The position numbers were made by a program, and so were the translations under genes. The notes below the pieces were generated by a model. It made no database searches. It was not told the origin of the DNA and saw only the letters and a program-made list of their open reading frames with translations. DNA of 15,784 nt, taken from NCBI GenBank assembly GCA_030613165.1, contig JAUWMN010000005.1, forward strand, positions 1 through 15,784, written 5' to 3'. This document shows positions 7,439-14,817 of the stretch, piece by piece (the first letter of the stretch is position 1; each line of letters opens with the position of its first letter). This DNA is from Desulfobacterales bacterium (GTDB lineage: Bacteria > Desulfobacterota > Desulfobacteria > Desulfobacterales > C00003106).

Positions 7439-7547
7439 TTCTATACTATAGAAACAGGACGATAACAATCCATTTATCTGAAATGCCTTGCCATTTAGGA
7501 GGTTGTATGGCATAGAAACTGACAACTGACACTAAGGAGTGGGTTGA

Positions 7548-10139
7548 ATGCACGAACGATATGAACCAGAAACAATAGAATTGAAATGGGAAAAGATCTG
7601 GGAAGAGACAGAGCTGTTTAAAGTAAGCGAGGACCAGAATAAGAAAAAATATTATCTGCTGGAGATGTTCCCGTATCCGTCCGGAAAGATTCATATGGGG
7701 CATGTGCGCAACTACACGATTGGCGATGTGATAGCACGCTATAAACGAATGCGGGGGTTTAACGTGCTGCATCCTATGGGATGGGACGCCTTTGGCATGC
7801 CGGCGGAGAATGCGGCGATTGCCAACAAGACCCATCCAGCGGCCTGGACCTATGAAAATATCGATGCCATGAGGACCCAGCTCAAGCGCATGGGATTCAG
7901 CTACGATTGGGAACGGGAGATTGCCACGTGCCATCCTAAGTATTACCGATGGGAACAATGGTTGTTCCTGAAAATGTTAGAAAGAGGGATGGTCTATAGG
8001 AAAAAATCTTTTGTAAACTGGTGTGAGAATTGTCAAACCGTGCTTGCCAACGAGCAAGTGGAGGGGGGATTATGCTGGCGGTGTGACAGTGAGGTTGTCC
8101 AAAAAGAGCTGGATCAATGGTTCTTTAAGATCACCGATTATGCCGATGAACTCCTTGAATACTGCGATAAACTGCCGGGTTGGCCTGAAAAGGTCACTAC
8201 CATGCAGAAGAACTGGATCGGGAAGAGCTACGGCGCGGAGATTCGATTTCCTCTAAAAAAGGTGGAGGGCGCGATTACGGTTTTTACTACGCGTGCGGAC
8301 ACGCTTTTTGGGGCGACTTTTATGAGTCTCGCCCCGGAACATCCTCTGGTGTTGGAACTCTCAACAGGGACGGAGCAGGAAGGCCCCATCCAAGAGTTTG
8401 TAAAACGGATGCGGCATCAGGACAAGGCAAAAAGGACCGCGGAAGACTATGAAAAAGAGGGAGTTTTTACCGGGGCGTATTGTATCAACCCTGTTACAGG
8501 CTGGAAGATGCCGATTTTCGCGGCAAACTTTGCCTTGATGGAATACGGTACCGGCGCGGTTATGGCGGTCCCGGCCCATGACCAGCGCGACTTCGAATTT
8601 GCAAAGAAATATGGTTTAGATATCGCGGTAGTCATCCAGCCGAAGGATGAAGACCTTGACCCCGCTGCCATGACCGAGGCGTATGTGGATCGTGGAACCC
8701 TTGTGAATTCCGGAAAGTTTGACGGTATGGGCAATATCGAGGCGCAGGAATCTATTGCCACGTATCTGGAAGAAGAGGGTAAGGGGAAACAATCGGTCAA
8801 TTTCAGACTCAGGGACTGGGGGATTTCCCGGCAGCGATATTGGGGCGCCCCGATTCCCGTGATATATTGTGAAGAGTGCGGCGTGGTCCCTGTGCCGGAA
8901 GAAGACCTCCCGATTATCCTTCCGGAAGAAGTGAAATTTGGTGAAGACGGCAGGTCTCCACTGCTGGATCTTGACTATTTTAGAAAAACATCGTGTCCAA
9001 AGTGTGGGAATCCCGACTCCCGAAGAGAAACCGATACAATGGATACCTTTGTTGAGTCTTCCTGGTATTTTGAGCGATATTGCAGTCCCCATTACGACAA
9101 GGGTATGTTTGCCACCAAGAATGTTGAATACTGGATGCCTGTAGATCAATATATCGGGGGGATTGAGCATGCCATATTGCATCTTCTCTATGCCCGCTAC
9201 TTTACGCGAATTCTTAGGGATGTGGGGTTGGCGGAAGGTTCAGAGCCGTTTGATCGATTGCTCACCCAGGGGATGGTATGCAAGGAGACAATCAAGTGCC
9301 CGGAGCACGGCTTTATCTTTCCGGATGAGGTATCCGGGACGGATGACAATCGGGCCTGTAAGCTGTGTGGAAAGAAAGTCGTGGTTGGCCGGATCGAGAA
9401 AATGTCGAAGTCCAAGAAGAATGTTGTTGATCCCAATTTCTTGATCAAAAAGTATGGGGCTGATACCCTGCGTCTTTGCTGCCTTTTTGCCGCACCCCCT
9501 GAACGGGACCTTGACTGGAGCGACCAGGGCGTCGAGGGCGCGTACAGGTTCTTGAATCGGGTATGGCGGCTCGTGGCTGATTATGCAGAATCTGTTAAGG
9601 GGATTGCCCCCTTTGACGGGAAAGAATCGTTAACTGAAGATCTGAATAGTATCTATAAAAAAACACACCAGACAATAAAGGGTGTCACAAGGGATATTGA
9701 TCCAAGATTTCACTTCAACACGGCAATCAGCGGTATAATGGAATTAGTAAATACTATTTACGGAGTAAAGGACCGGCTAAAGACCGATACTGCCACACAT
9801 TCAGTCATGCGGTTTGCACTCGAAGCCCTTGTGGTTCTTCTTTCACCCCTTGTCCCACATATTGCTGATGAACTGTGGGAGGCTCTGGGTCACACTGGTA
9901 GTGTATCGTCCGTTCCCTGGCCTGAATATCGAGAAGACGCAATAAAAGAAGAAGAACTTCTAATTGTAGTACAGGTAAACGGCAAGGTACGAAGCAGGTT
10001 GACTATCGATGCAGGCGCCGACGATGAGGCAATCAAAGATGTCGCCCTTGCCAATGAGCGGATCGTCTCATATCTTGACGGAAGACCTGTGAAAAAAGTT
10101 ATTGTGGTAAAGAAAAAATTGGTTAATATTGTGGTTTAG
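7548..10139 (+). CDS. leuS: Leucyl-tRNA synthetase
   Basis: This cytoplasmic class I synthetase charges tRNA-Leu with leucine using ATP. The HIGH-type motif is HMGH (49-52), within [19 protein letters not shown], and the KMSKS motif is at 618-622. The editing (CP1) domain that hydrolyses mischarged tRNA is intact, with the threonine-rich TVFTTRADT (244-252) and HDQRD (344-348) carrying the conserved aspartate. Cysteine pairs that probably bind zinc are C159/C162 with C176/C179, and C441/C444 with C483/C486; a further CPEHG..CKLC set precedes KMSKS. The 863-residue length is normal for bacterial LeuRS. The start is supported by AAGGAG ten bases upstream. A TATACT at 7442-7447 could be a -10 box, without a clear -35. 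lptE follows after a 147-bp repeat-containing gap. Confidence 0.97.
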   Translation: MHERYEPETIELKWEKIWEETELFKVSEDQNKKKYYLLEMFPYPSGKIHMGHVRNYTIGDVIARYKRMRGFNVLHPMGWDAFGMPAENAAIANKTHPAAWTYENIDAMRTQLKRMGFSYDWEREIATCHPKYYRWEQWLFLKMLERGMVYRKKSFVNWCENCQTVLANEQVEGGLCWRCDSEVVQKELDQWFFKITDYADELLEYCDKLPGWPEKVTTMQKNWIGKSYGAEIRFPLKKVEGAITVFTTRADTLFGATFMSLAPEHPLVLELSTGTEQEGPIQEFVKRMRHQDKAKRTAEDYEKEGVFTGAYCINPVTGWKMPIFAANFALMEYGTGAVMAVPAHDQRDFEFAKKYGLDIAVVIQPKDEDLDPAAMTEAYVDRGTLVNSGKFDGMGNIEAQESIATYLEEEGKGKQSVNFRLRDWGISRQRYWGAPIPVIYCEECGVVPVPEEDLPIILPEEVKFGEDGRSPLLDLDYFRKTSCPKCGNPDSRRETDTMDTFVESSWYFERYCSPHYDKGMFATKNVEYWMPVDQYIGGIEHAILHLLYARYFTRILRDVGLAEGSEPFDRLLTQGMVCKETIKCPEHGFIFPDEVSGTDDNRACKLCGKKVVVGRIEKMSKSKKNVVDPNFLIKKYGADTLRLCCLFAAPPERDLDWSDQGVEGAYRFLNRVWRLVADYAESVKGIAPFDGKESLTEDLNSIYKKTHQTIKGVTRDIDPRFHFNTAISGIMELVNTIYGVKDRLKTDTATHSVMRFALEALVVLLSPLVPHIADELWEALGHTGSVSSVPWPEYREDAIKEEELLIVVQVNGKVRSRLTIDAGADDEAIKDVALANERIVSYLDGRPVKKVIVVKKKLVNIVV

Positions 10140-10265
10140 CGAAGAGCGGAGAGCGGAGAGCATAGAGCGGAGAGTAAATGGATAGATCCATCTTCCAAGC
10201 TCTTGATCCTTAGCTCTATCTTCCATACCCTCTTGTTCTAAACTCTTAGCTCTACGCTCTTCGCT
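10138..10265. repeat. Inverted repeat of the AGCGAAGAGCG type between leuS and lptE
   Basis: The arms 10138-10154 and 10249-10265 are 17 bp with one mismatch and start within the leuS stop codon. Each flank is internally repetitive: GAGCGGAGAG occurs several times on the left, and TTAGCTCT/CGCTCTT variants on the right. It may act as a partial terminator or mRNA stabiliser between leuS and lptE; I judge it a dispersed repeat element. Confidence 0.65.
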
Positions 10266-10286
10266 CTTAGCTAAGAGGGGAGTACA

Positions 10287-10817
10287 ATGGTAGGTTTAAT
10301 GAATAGAGGGCTGAAAATATCTGTCCTATTTTTCTGTATGGCAATCACTTCTTGTGGCTACCATTTCGCGGGGGGAGAAAACAACCTGCCGCCTGATATC
10401 CGCTCTATTGCTGTCTTGGTATTTGAAAACAGGTCATCGGAACCTGGGATAGAGAATGATTTTACCAATGACCTTGTCTATGAATTTACCCGTGGCAAGC
10501 GGCTTGCTATTGCAGAAAAGGATAGCGCAGACGCTGTCTTGACCGGTATTATTAAGCAACTCGGAAGCCAGGCCATAACTTACACTAAAGAAGTTGTCGC
10601 AGCAGAACAACGTGTCTATGTTATTTTGGACGTCCGGTTAGAGAGATCTGACAACGGTGACGTTTTGTGGAGCGATAAGTCGTTTACTGAAAAGGAAGAG
10701 TACACCGTAGTTGCGTCCGACAAAGCGGCAACAGAAGCAAACAAAAGGGCAGCAATCAAATTAATTTCAGAACGCACAGCGGAAAAGATCCACAATAGAA
10801 TATTTCAGGGTTTTTGA
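10287..10817 (+). CDS. lptE: LPS-assembly lipoprotein LptE
   Basis: LptE is the outer-membrane lipoprotein that plugs the LptD barrel and helps place lipopolysaccharide on the cell surface. A basic start and hydrophobic core end in the lipobox AITSC, so Cys23 would be lipidated after signal peptidase II cleavage. The mature start CGYHFAGG and the following PPDIRSIAVLVFENRSSEPGIENDFTNDLVYEF are typical of the family, as is the alternating strand/helix pattern to the end. The 176-residue length is usual. The ATG at 10287 has GAGGGGAG five bases upstream; a second in-frame ATG twelve bases later is less well placed. A position directly after leuS is a conserved arrangement in many proteobacteria and supports the name. 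Confidence 0.88.
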   Translation: MVGLMNRGLKISVLFFCMAITSCGYHFAGGENNLPPDIRSIAVLVFENRSSEPGIENDFTNDLVYEFTRGKRLAIAEKDSADAVLTGIIKQLGSQAITYTKEVVAAEQRVYVILDVRLERSDNGDVLWSDKSFTEKEEYTVVASDKAATEANKRAAIKLISERTAEKIHNRIFQGF

Positions 10818-10864
10818 GGGACAGGGAATCTGTCTTGAGTTAGTGACTATCCAGAAATGGTAGA

Positions 10865-11001
10865 TTTTGTCCCAAGACAAGGCCGCACAAAGGTTGCTAC
10901 CGCAGGCGTAGCAACGTGGGAGCGGCTTTCCAGCCGCGATTTTTCCTGTGACTGACAATGAGTCGCGGCTATAAAGCCGCTCCCACAGTATTGGGACAAA
11001 A
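10865..11001. repeat. Nested palindrome with two inverted REP-like units between lptE and rpsT
   Basis: The outer arms TTTTGTCCCAA (10865-10875) and TTGGGACAAAA (10991-11001) are perfect. Inside are a perfect 8-bp hairpin, GTTGCTAC/GTAGCAAC (10893-10915), and two opposed REP-like units (10916-10939 and 10963-10986), each beginning GTGGGAGCGGCTT when read inward and each itself a small palindrome (GCGGCT..AGCCGC). The two units match at 22 of 24 positions. Located between convergent lptE and rpsT, it could terminate or protect both transcripts. Confidence 0.8.
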
Positions 11002-11015
11002 GGTCTCGTTTCTGG

Positions 11016-11279
11016 TTAGCCAAGTGCGTTGACCTGTCTGGTAAGGCGAGAAATTTTTCTTGCGGCGTTGTTTCGATGAACAACTCTTTTGCCGGCGGCC
11101 TTATCGATAGTTGGGACAGCAACCTTAAGAGCGCTGATAGCCTGCTCTTTGGAGTTGCTCTGAATCGCGATACGAACATCTTTAATAACACTTTTTACCC
11201 GGGTCCGGACAGCTTTGTTCCTCAGGTTACGAACAGTGTTCTGCTTGGCCCTCTTAATAGCTGATTTATGATTTGCCAA
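11016..11279 (-). CDS. rpsT: 30S ribosomal protein S20, TTG start
   Basis: S20 is a small basic, helical protein that binds 16S rRNA and helps assemble the 30S subunit. The sequence starts [14 protein letters not shown] and ends [14 protein letters not shown], as expected, and 87 residues is the usual length. The start codon is TTG (complement of 11277-11279), with AGGGAG nine bases upstream. In Escherichia coli rpsT also starts with UUG, which is tied to weak initiation and autogenous translational control; the same may apply here. A good sigma-70-like promoter lies upstream. Transcription runs into the REP-like palindrome region. Confidence 0.96.
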   Translation of the reverse strand: MANHKSAIKRAKQNTVRNLRNKAVRTRVKSVIKDVRIAIQSNSKEQAISALKVAVPTIDKAAGKRVVHRNNAARKISRLTRQVNALG

Positions 11280-11327
11280 TTATGGTACTCCCTTCTAAAA
11301 GTTGTATTTACTTTGTAAAAATAATAT

Positions 11328-11356
11328 TAATAAACAAATTATTTGTATATTGTCAA
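11328..11356 (-). promoter_or_regulatory. Candidate sigma-70 promoter for rpsT
   Basis: Reading the minus strand, TTGACA (complement of 11351-11356) is a perfect -35 box. At 17-18 bp spacing lies TTATTA/TATTAA in a very AT-rich stretch. This leaves a leader of about 45 nt before the TTG start. murJ must start transcription in the opposite direction from the same 97-bp gap. Confidence 0.6.
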
Positions 11357-11376
11357 GATCTAAATAGGCTTGTTTT

Positions 11377-12933
11377 ATGTCTGAAAACAAAGAAGTGACC
11401 AAAGCCGCCGGCGTTGTGGGGGCGGCAACATTACTAAGCCGTATCTTCGGATTTGTGCGTGATATGGTAATAGCTTGGTTCTTTGGAGCCGGGCTTGCAG
11501 CAGACGCATTCTTTGTGGCCTTCAGGATTCCTAACCTTTTAAGAAGGCTGTTCGCGGAAGGATCGCTGACAGTATCATTTGTTCCCGTATTTACCGAATA
11601 TCTGACAAAGCGAAGTCGGAAAGAGGCCTTTGAGCTTGCGGGTTCAGTTCTTCGTATTCTTTCAGTAATTTTGGCGATAGTTTCTGTGGTGGGGATATTG
11701 GCAGCCCCGTTTATAGTCAGAATTATAGCGCCGGGCTTTGCCGTATCTGCTGAAAAGTTTGAAATTACAGTACTTCTCACCAGGCTTATGTTCCCATACA
11801 TCTTCTTTATCGCGCTTGTGGCCTTGTGTATGGGAATATTGAACGCGTTGGGGCACTTTGCGGCTCCTGCGTTGGCTCCTGTTTTGTTGAATCTTGCCAT
11901 GATCGGATCGGTCTTTGGGTTGTCGCCGTTTTTTGAAAGACCTGTTATCGGTCTGGGTGTGGGTGTGTTAATAGGCGGGGCGCTGCAACTTGCCCTCCAA
12001 GTCCCCTTTTTGATTAAAAAAGGTTTTTTTTTCTGGAGAAGATTTCCGTGGTATCATCCAGCGGTTAAGCGGATAGGGAAATTGATGACGCCCGCGGTAT
12101 TCGGCTCGGCTGTTTATCAAATTAATATCCTTGTCGGCACATTACTCGCGTCTCTCCTTGCGGAAGGGAGTATATCATACCTTTATTATGCCGATCGATT
12201 GGTTCAATTTCCTCTGGGGATTTTTGCTATTGCCGTAGGCACTGCGGTCTTGCCAAGTCTTTCTCGGCAGGCGGCCGCTAAAGATATAGATGCCTTAAGG
12301 GACACCTTTGCATATGCCCTGAGGTTTGTTTTTTTCATTACAATCCCTGCTATGATAGGCCTCATCGTATTGAGGGTTCCTATTGTCCAGCTCCTTTTTA
12401 ATAGGGGGGCATTCGATGCAACAACTACCCGCTTGACCGCAGACGCTCTTCTATATTATGCTTTGGGGTTATGGGCATTTTCCGGAGTTCGTATTGTCGT
12501 GTCTACCTTTTATGCCCTTCAGGATACAAAGACTCCTGTAAAGGTGGCCATATTATCATTATTGGCCAATATTGTATTAAGTATCTTCCTGATGGGACCC
12601 ATGCGTCATGGGGGGTTGGCTCTGGCGCCCTCATTGTCATCCATGCTTAATCTGACAATACTAATATGGTTTTTAAAGAAGCGCTTAGGGCGTATTGGGG
12701 CACGGAATATCTTAAAATCGGTGGGAACATCAATCGCCGCATCAATCGTAATGGGTCTGGCGCTAATATGTTTTTTGAGTAACATAGAATTACAAGGCGA
12801 CATCAACACCATACGCCTTATGATGTACGTGGGATTATCTATTGTGGGTGGAATCGTAATTTATGGCGGACTGTCACGTATCTTTAAGAGCAAGGAGTTG
12901 ACTGCGGTAGTGGGGATGCTCAGAAAGGATTAG
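11377..12933 (+). CDS. murJ: Lipid II flippase MurJ (MviN family)
   Basis: MurJ flips the peptidoglycan precursor lipid II across the inner membrane. The 518-residue protein has about 14 hydrophobic segments and the family's conserved opening, SRIFGFVRDMVIAWFFGAG. Residues matching the essential charged set known from E. coli MurJ are present: R22, R28, D43, R56 and R57, plus the arginine of YYADRLVQFPLG in the central cavity helix. The GTAVLPSLSR motif and the LQDTKTPVK loop are also typical. The ATG at 11377 has only a weak upstream AGG, suggesting modest translation. It is divergent from rpsT, a neighbour commonly seen in this group of bacteria. Confidence 0.95.
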   Translation: MSENKEVTKAAGVVGAATLLSRIFGFVRDMVIAWFFGAGLAADAFFVAFRIPNLLRRLFAEGSLTVSFVPVFTEYLTKRSRKEAFELAGSVLRILSVILAIVSVVGILAAPFIVRIIAPGFAVSAEKFEITVLLTRLMFPYIFFIALVALCMGILNALGHFAAPALAPVLLNLAMIGSVFGLSPFFERPVIGLGVGVLIGGALQLALQVPFLIKKGFFFWRRFPWYHPAVKRIGKLMTPAVFGSAVYQINILVGTLLASLLAEGSISYLYYADRLVQFPLGIFAIAVGTAVLPSLSRQAAAKDIDALRDTFAYALRFVFFITIPAMIGLIVLRVPIVQLLFNRGAFDATTTRLTADALLYYALGLWAFSGVRIVVSTFYALQDTKTPVKVAILSLLANIVLSIFLMGPMRHGGLALAPSLSSMLNLTILIWFLKKRLGRIGARNILKSVGTSIAASIVMGLALICFLSNIELQGDINTIRLMMYVGLSIVGGIVIYGGLSRIFKSKELTAVVGMLRKD

Positions 12934-12953
12934 CATTCATAAATGTAAAAGAG

Positions 12954-12991
12954 TTTAAAGTGCCTAAAGTGATCTAAAGTGCCTAAAGTTA
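12954..12991. repeat. Two tandem 19-bp repeats after murJ
   Basis: TTTAAAGTGCCTAAAGTGA (12954-12972) is followed directly by TCTAAAGTGCCTAAAGTTA (12973-12991), matching at 17 of 19 positions. Each unit itself contains two TAAAGT words. No function is evident. Confidence 0.7.
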
Positions 12992-13014
12992 AGGTGTTCT
13001 GCCAATTTAAACTT

Positions 13015-13042
13015 GATTGCGGTGAAGGCGTATTCCGCAATC
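13015..13042. repeat. GATTGCGG/CCGCAATC hairpin just before the Mla-like permease gene
   Basis: A perfect 8-bp stem with a 12-nt loop ends 11 bp before the start codon at 13054. It takes the place where a ribosome-binding site would be expected, and no good Shine-Dalgarno sequence is seen. Confidence 0.5.
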
Positions 13043-13053
13043 CGAAATAGCAT

Positions 13054-13842
13054 ATGACCGGTTTCATCGGAAATATCGGAAGACAAACCATCAAAAGCGT
13101 CGATCATTTTTTGGGACTTTTTGCCTTTGTCTTTAGAATGTTGGCCCTTCTGTGCCGGAGGCATAAAGAAGGGCGCAAAATGCTCTATAGGACAACGGTA
13201 AAACAAATCTATTTTACTGCGATTCAGGCATTGCCGGTAGTGGTTTTTATTTCTCTTGTCGCTGGAAGCATTGTCATTATCCGCTCTGTTGGATATAGTG
13301 AACTCGTTGAGGATCCCGCTGTGCTGAATGATTTGATTGTTTTTACGATTATTAGACAGTCGGGACCTCTGTTCGTGGCCATTATCGTTATCTTGCGTTC
13401 AGCTATAGCCATTACTGTCGAAGCAGGGTATATGACTATACTAAAGGAAATTGATTCAATAGAGATGATGGGTATAGACCCGGTGTTCGCGGTCTGTTTG
13501 CCGCGATTGTTGGGTATTACCACAGCAATGTTATGTTTGTTTTTGGTATTTGATATAGCCGCTATATTTGGAGGATACGCGATTGCCTGGACAGCGACAA
13601 ACATCCCACTTGACAATTTTCTGAGTGGCGTAGGCAAATCCATAACACCGTCAGACATCATTGCTCCGATCTTAAAAGCAATCTTTTTTGGTGTGATTAT
13701 TACGGCCAATTGCCTTTACAGGGGATTAAACGTGAATCATTCTATAACAGAAATTCCGCAGGCCTGTTCAAAAGCGGCAGTCGAATGTCTGTTATATTGT
13801 ATGGTTGTTAACATTTTTGTTTCCGCTATTTTTTATTTATGA
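13054..13842 (+). CDS. mlaE: MlaE-like ABC permease of a phospholipid/MCE transport system
   Basis: MlaE-type permeases sit in the inner membrane as a dimer, join the MCE-protein ring on the periplasmic side and couple to an MlaF-type ATPase in the cytoplasm. The N-terminal amphipathic region, the PVVVFISLVAGSIV helix, RQSGPL (101-106) and the conserved block TVEAGYMTILKEIDSIEMMGIDP are all recognisable. The last (about 121-143) contains the glutamate and the EID-S-IxxMGIDP segment expected at the ATPase contact. About five to six hydrophobic segments follow the family pattern, and 262 residues is normal. The RELGP of typical members is RQSGP here. The ATG at 13054 gives the expected N-terminus but lacks a clear ribosome-binding site. 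The next gene begins 151 bp later. Confidence 0.9.
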   Translation: MTGFIGNIGRQTIKSVDHFLGLFAFVFRMLALLCRRHKEGRKMLYRTTVKQIYFTAIQALPVVVFISLVAGSIVIIRSVGYSELVEDPAVLNDLIVFTIIRQSGPLFVAIIVILRSAIAITVEAGYMTILKEIDSIEMMGIDPVFAVCLPRLLGITTAMLCLFLVFDIAAIFGGYAIAWTATNIPLDNFLSGVGKSITPSDIIAPILKAIFFGVIITANCLYRGLNVNHSITEIPQACSKAAVECLLYCMVVNIFVSAIFYL

Positions 13843-13885
13843 ATGTAAACTTGGCCATTTGACTATCTTGATAGTATAGGAATTT

Positions 13886-13966
13886 CCTTTTTGTTAGACA
13901 GGATAAACAGGATGATCAGGATAAAGAAAAAAATCATGTAAATCCTGTACATCCTGTCAAAAAAGT
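13886..13966. repeat. ACAGGAT-type palindromic repeat between the permease and ATPase-like genes
   Basis: The left side carries three tandem 9-bp units ending CAGGAT (about 13898-13922). The right side carries ATCCTGT units in inverse orientation (about 13942-13958). Together they form an imperfect inverted repeat of roughly 35 bp per arm. Sequences of this ACAGGAT type are, to my knowledge, scattered through many bacterial genomes. A small TCGCC/GGCGA hairpin follows (13968-13980). Confidence 0.65.
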
Positions 13967-13993
13967 TTCGCCGCAGGCGATTAATTTAAAGAT

Positions 13994-14728
13994 ATGGAAC
14001 TCATAAGATTGCTTGATTACTCTTTGAAGGGTCCCGGCGGCGTAGCCGCATTACAGGAGATCAATTTTTCTCTGAACAGGGGAGATATGGTCTCAATCGT
14101 GGCGCACGCAAGAGATGATGTTCGACTTTTTATGAGGGGACTGGCATCTCTTGTTTATCCGACAAACGGGAAGTTCTTTTTCCAAGGTAAAGAATTTAAT
14201 TTTTCAGATTACAGAAATCTTCTGCCCTACAAGCAACAAGTAGGATATATTGCTTCCGATGTCTCATTTATAAGCAACAGGTCCGTAAGTGGCAATTTAA
14301 TGTTTATGGTTAATTATTTTGAAAACAGATTTCCTACGACACTCTCTGATGATATAATGAAATTGTGCAGAATGTTTCATTTGGATGAAAAGCTAAATTT
14401 GCGGCCCACATATCTTGACCCTGAGAACATGAGAATTGCGATTATCATACGTGAGGTTTGCAAGAGGCCGGATATTCTACTTATAGATAGACCGAAGGAG
14501 TTTTTAGGGCCTAAGAGCTTTGATACATTTAAATCTGTTTTGAGAGGACTTGCGGATACAGGGGTTACTTTAGTCTTTCATGCGTTAGATGAAGATTTTG
14601 TCAAGGAATTTTCAACCCGGGAAATAGTGATAGAAGAGGGAAAAGTCGTTAGCAGAGAGGCAGTTTCAAAATGTTCAATTTTGTCTAAGGTCAAGAAAGG
14701 CGAAAAATATAACCACAGGAATACTTGA
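13994..14728 (+). CDS. Degenerate MlaF-like ABC ATPase homologue (probable pseudo-ATPase)
   Basis: The overall ABC ATPase layout is clear, from ALQEINFSLNRGDMVSIV through the REVCKRPDILLIDRP region, and the context matches MlaF between MlaE-like and MlaD-like genes. The nucleotide-binding motifs are lost. The Walker A position reads AHARDDVRL (37-45), with Val43 where the lysine should be. The Q-loop glutamine is Ser88 (GYIAS). The LSGGQ signature reads LDPEN (141-145). Walker B is ILLIDRP, keeping Asp165 but with Arg166 replacing the catalytic glutamate. The D-loop is changed to FLGP. His196 of the H-loop remains. The 244-codon frame has no stop or frameshift, so the protein appears maintained rather than decaying. 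ATP hydrolysis is unlikely; a structural or regulatory role, or pairing with an active ATPase encoded elsewhere, is inference. The start at 13994 has no strong ribosome-binding site. Confidence 0.82.
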   Translation: MELIRLLDYSLKGPGGVAALQEINFSLNRGDMVSIVAHARDDVRLFMRGLASLVYPTNGKFFFQGKEFNFSDYRNLLPYKQQVGYIASDVSFISNRSVSGNLMFMVNYFENRFPTTLSDDIMKLCRMFHLDEKLNLRPTYLDPENMRIAIIIREVCKRPDILLIDRPKEFLGPKSFDTFKSVLRGLADTGVTLVFHALDEDFVKEFSTREIVIEEGKVVSREAVSKCSILSKVKKGEKYNHRNT

Positions 14729-14817
14729 AGTATTTCGAGGATTATAATTTGAGCCTGACGTAGAGATTAGGCAAAAGGGGACGTTTTGAAACTGGCTCGC
14801 AGAGAGTAGAGTATATT

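Noticed and set aside
7305..7547. T-box or other riboswitch before leuS
   Set aside because: I could not find a T-box consensus or another known leader fold; the secondary structure present is explained by repeat arms.
8616..9182. 188-codon open frame on the minus strand
   Set aside because: It lies entirely inside leuS, whose protein is unmistakable, and its translation resembles no known family.
11295..11900. 201-codon open frame on the minus strand
   Set aside because: It overlaps the start of murJ and crosses the rpsT/murJ promoter gap; its low-complexity Ala/Thr/Asn-rich product is the antisense of a membrane protein.
12954..12991. Possible CRISPR-like short repeats
   Set aside because: There are only two directly adjacent 19-bp units with no spacers and no cas genes in the window.
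12964..13206. 80-codon open frame on the minus strand
   Set aside because: It runs through the tandem repeats and hairpin before the permease gene and into its N-terminus; no ribosome-binding site or family match is visible.
13224..13709. 161-codon open frame on the minus strand
   Set aside because: It is antisense to the well-supported MlaE-like permease and has no start signal or recognisable domain.
13898..13960. ACAGGAT repeats as a possible origin or iteron array
   Set aside because: The units are few, form an inverted repeat and sit inside an operon-like cluster, with no replication gene nearby.
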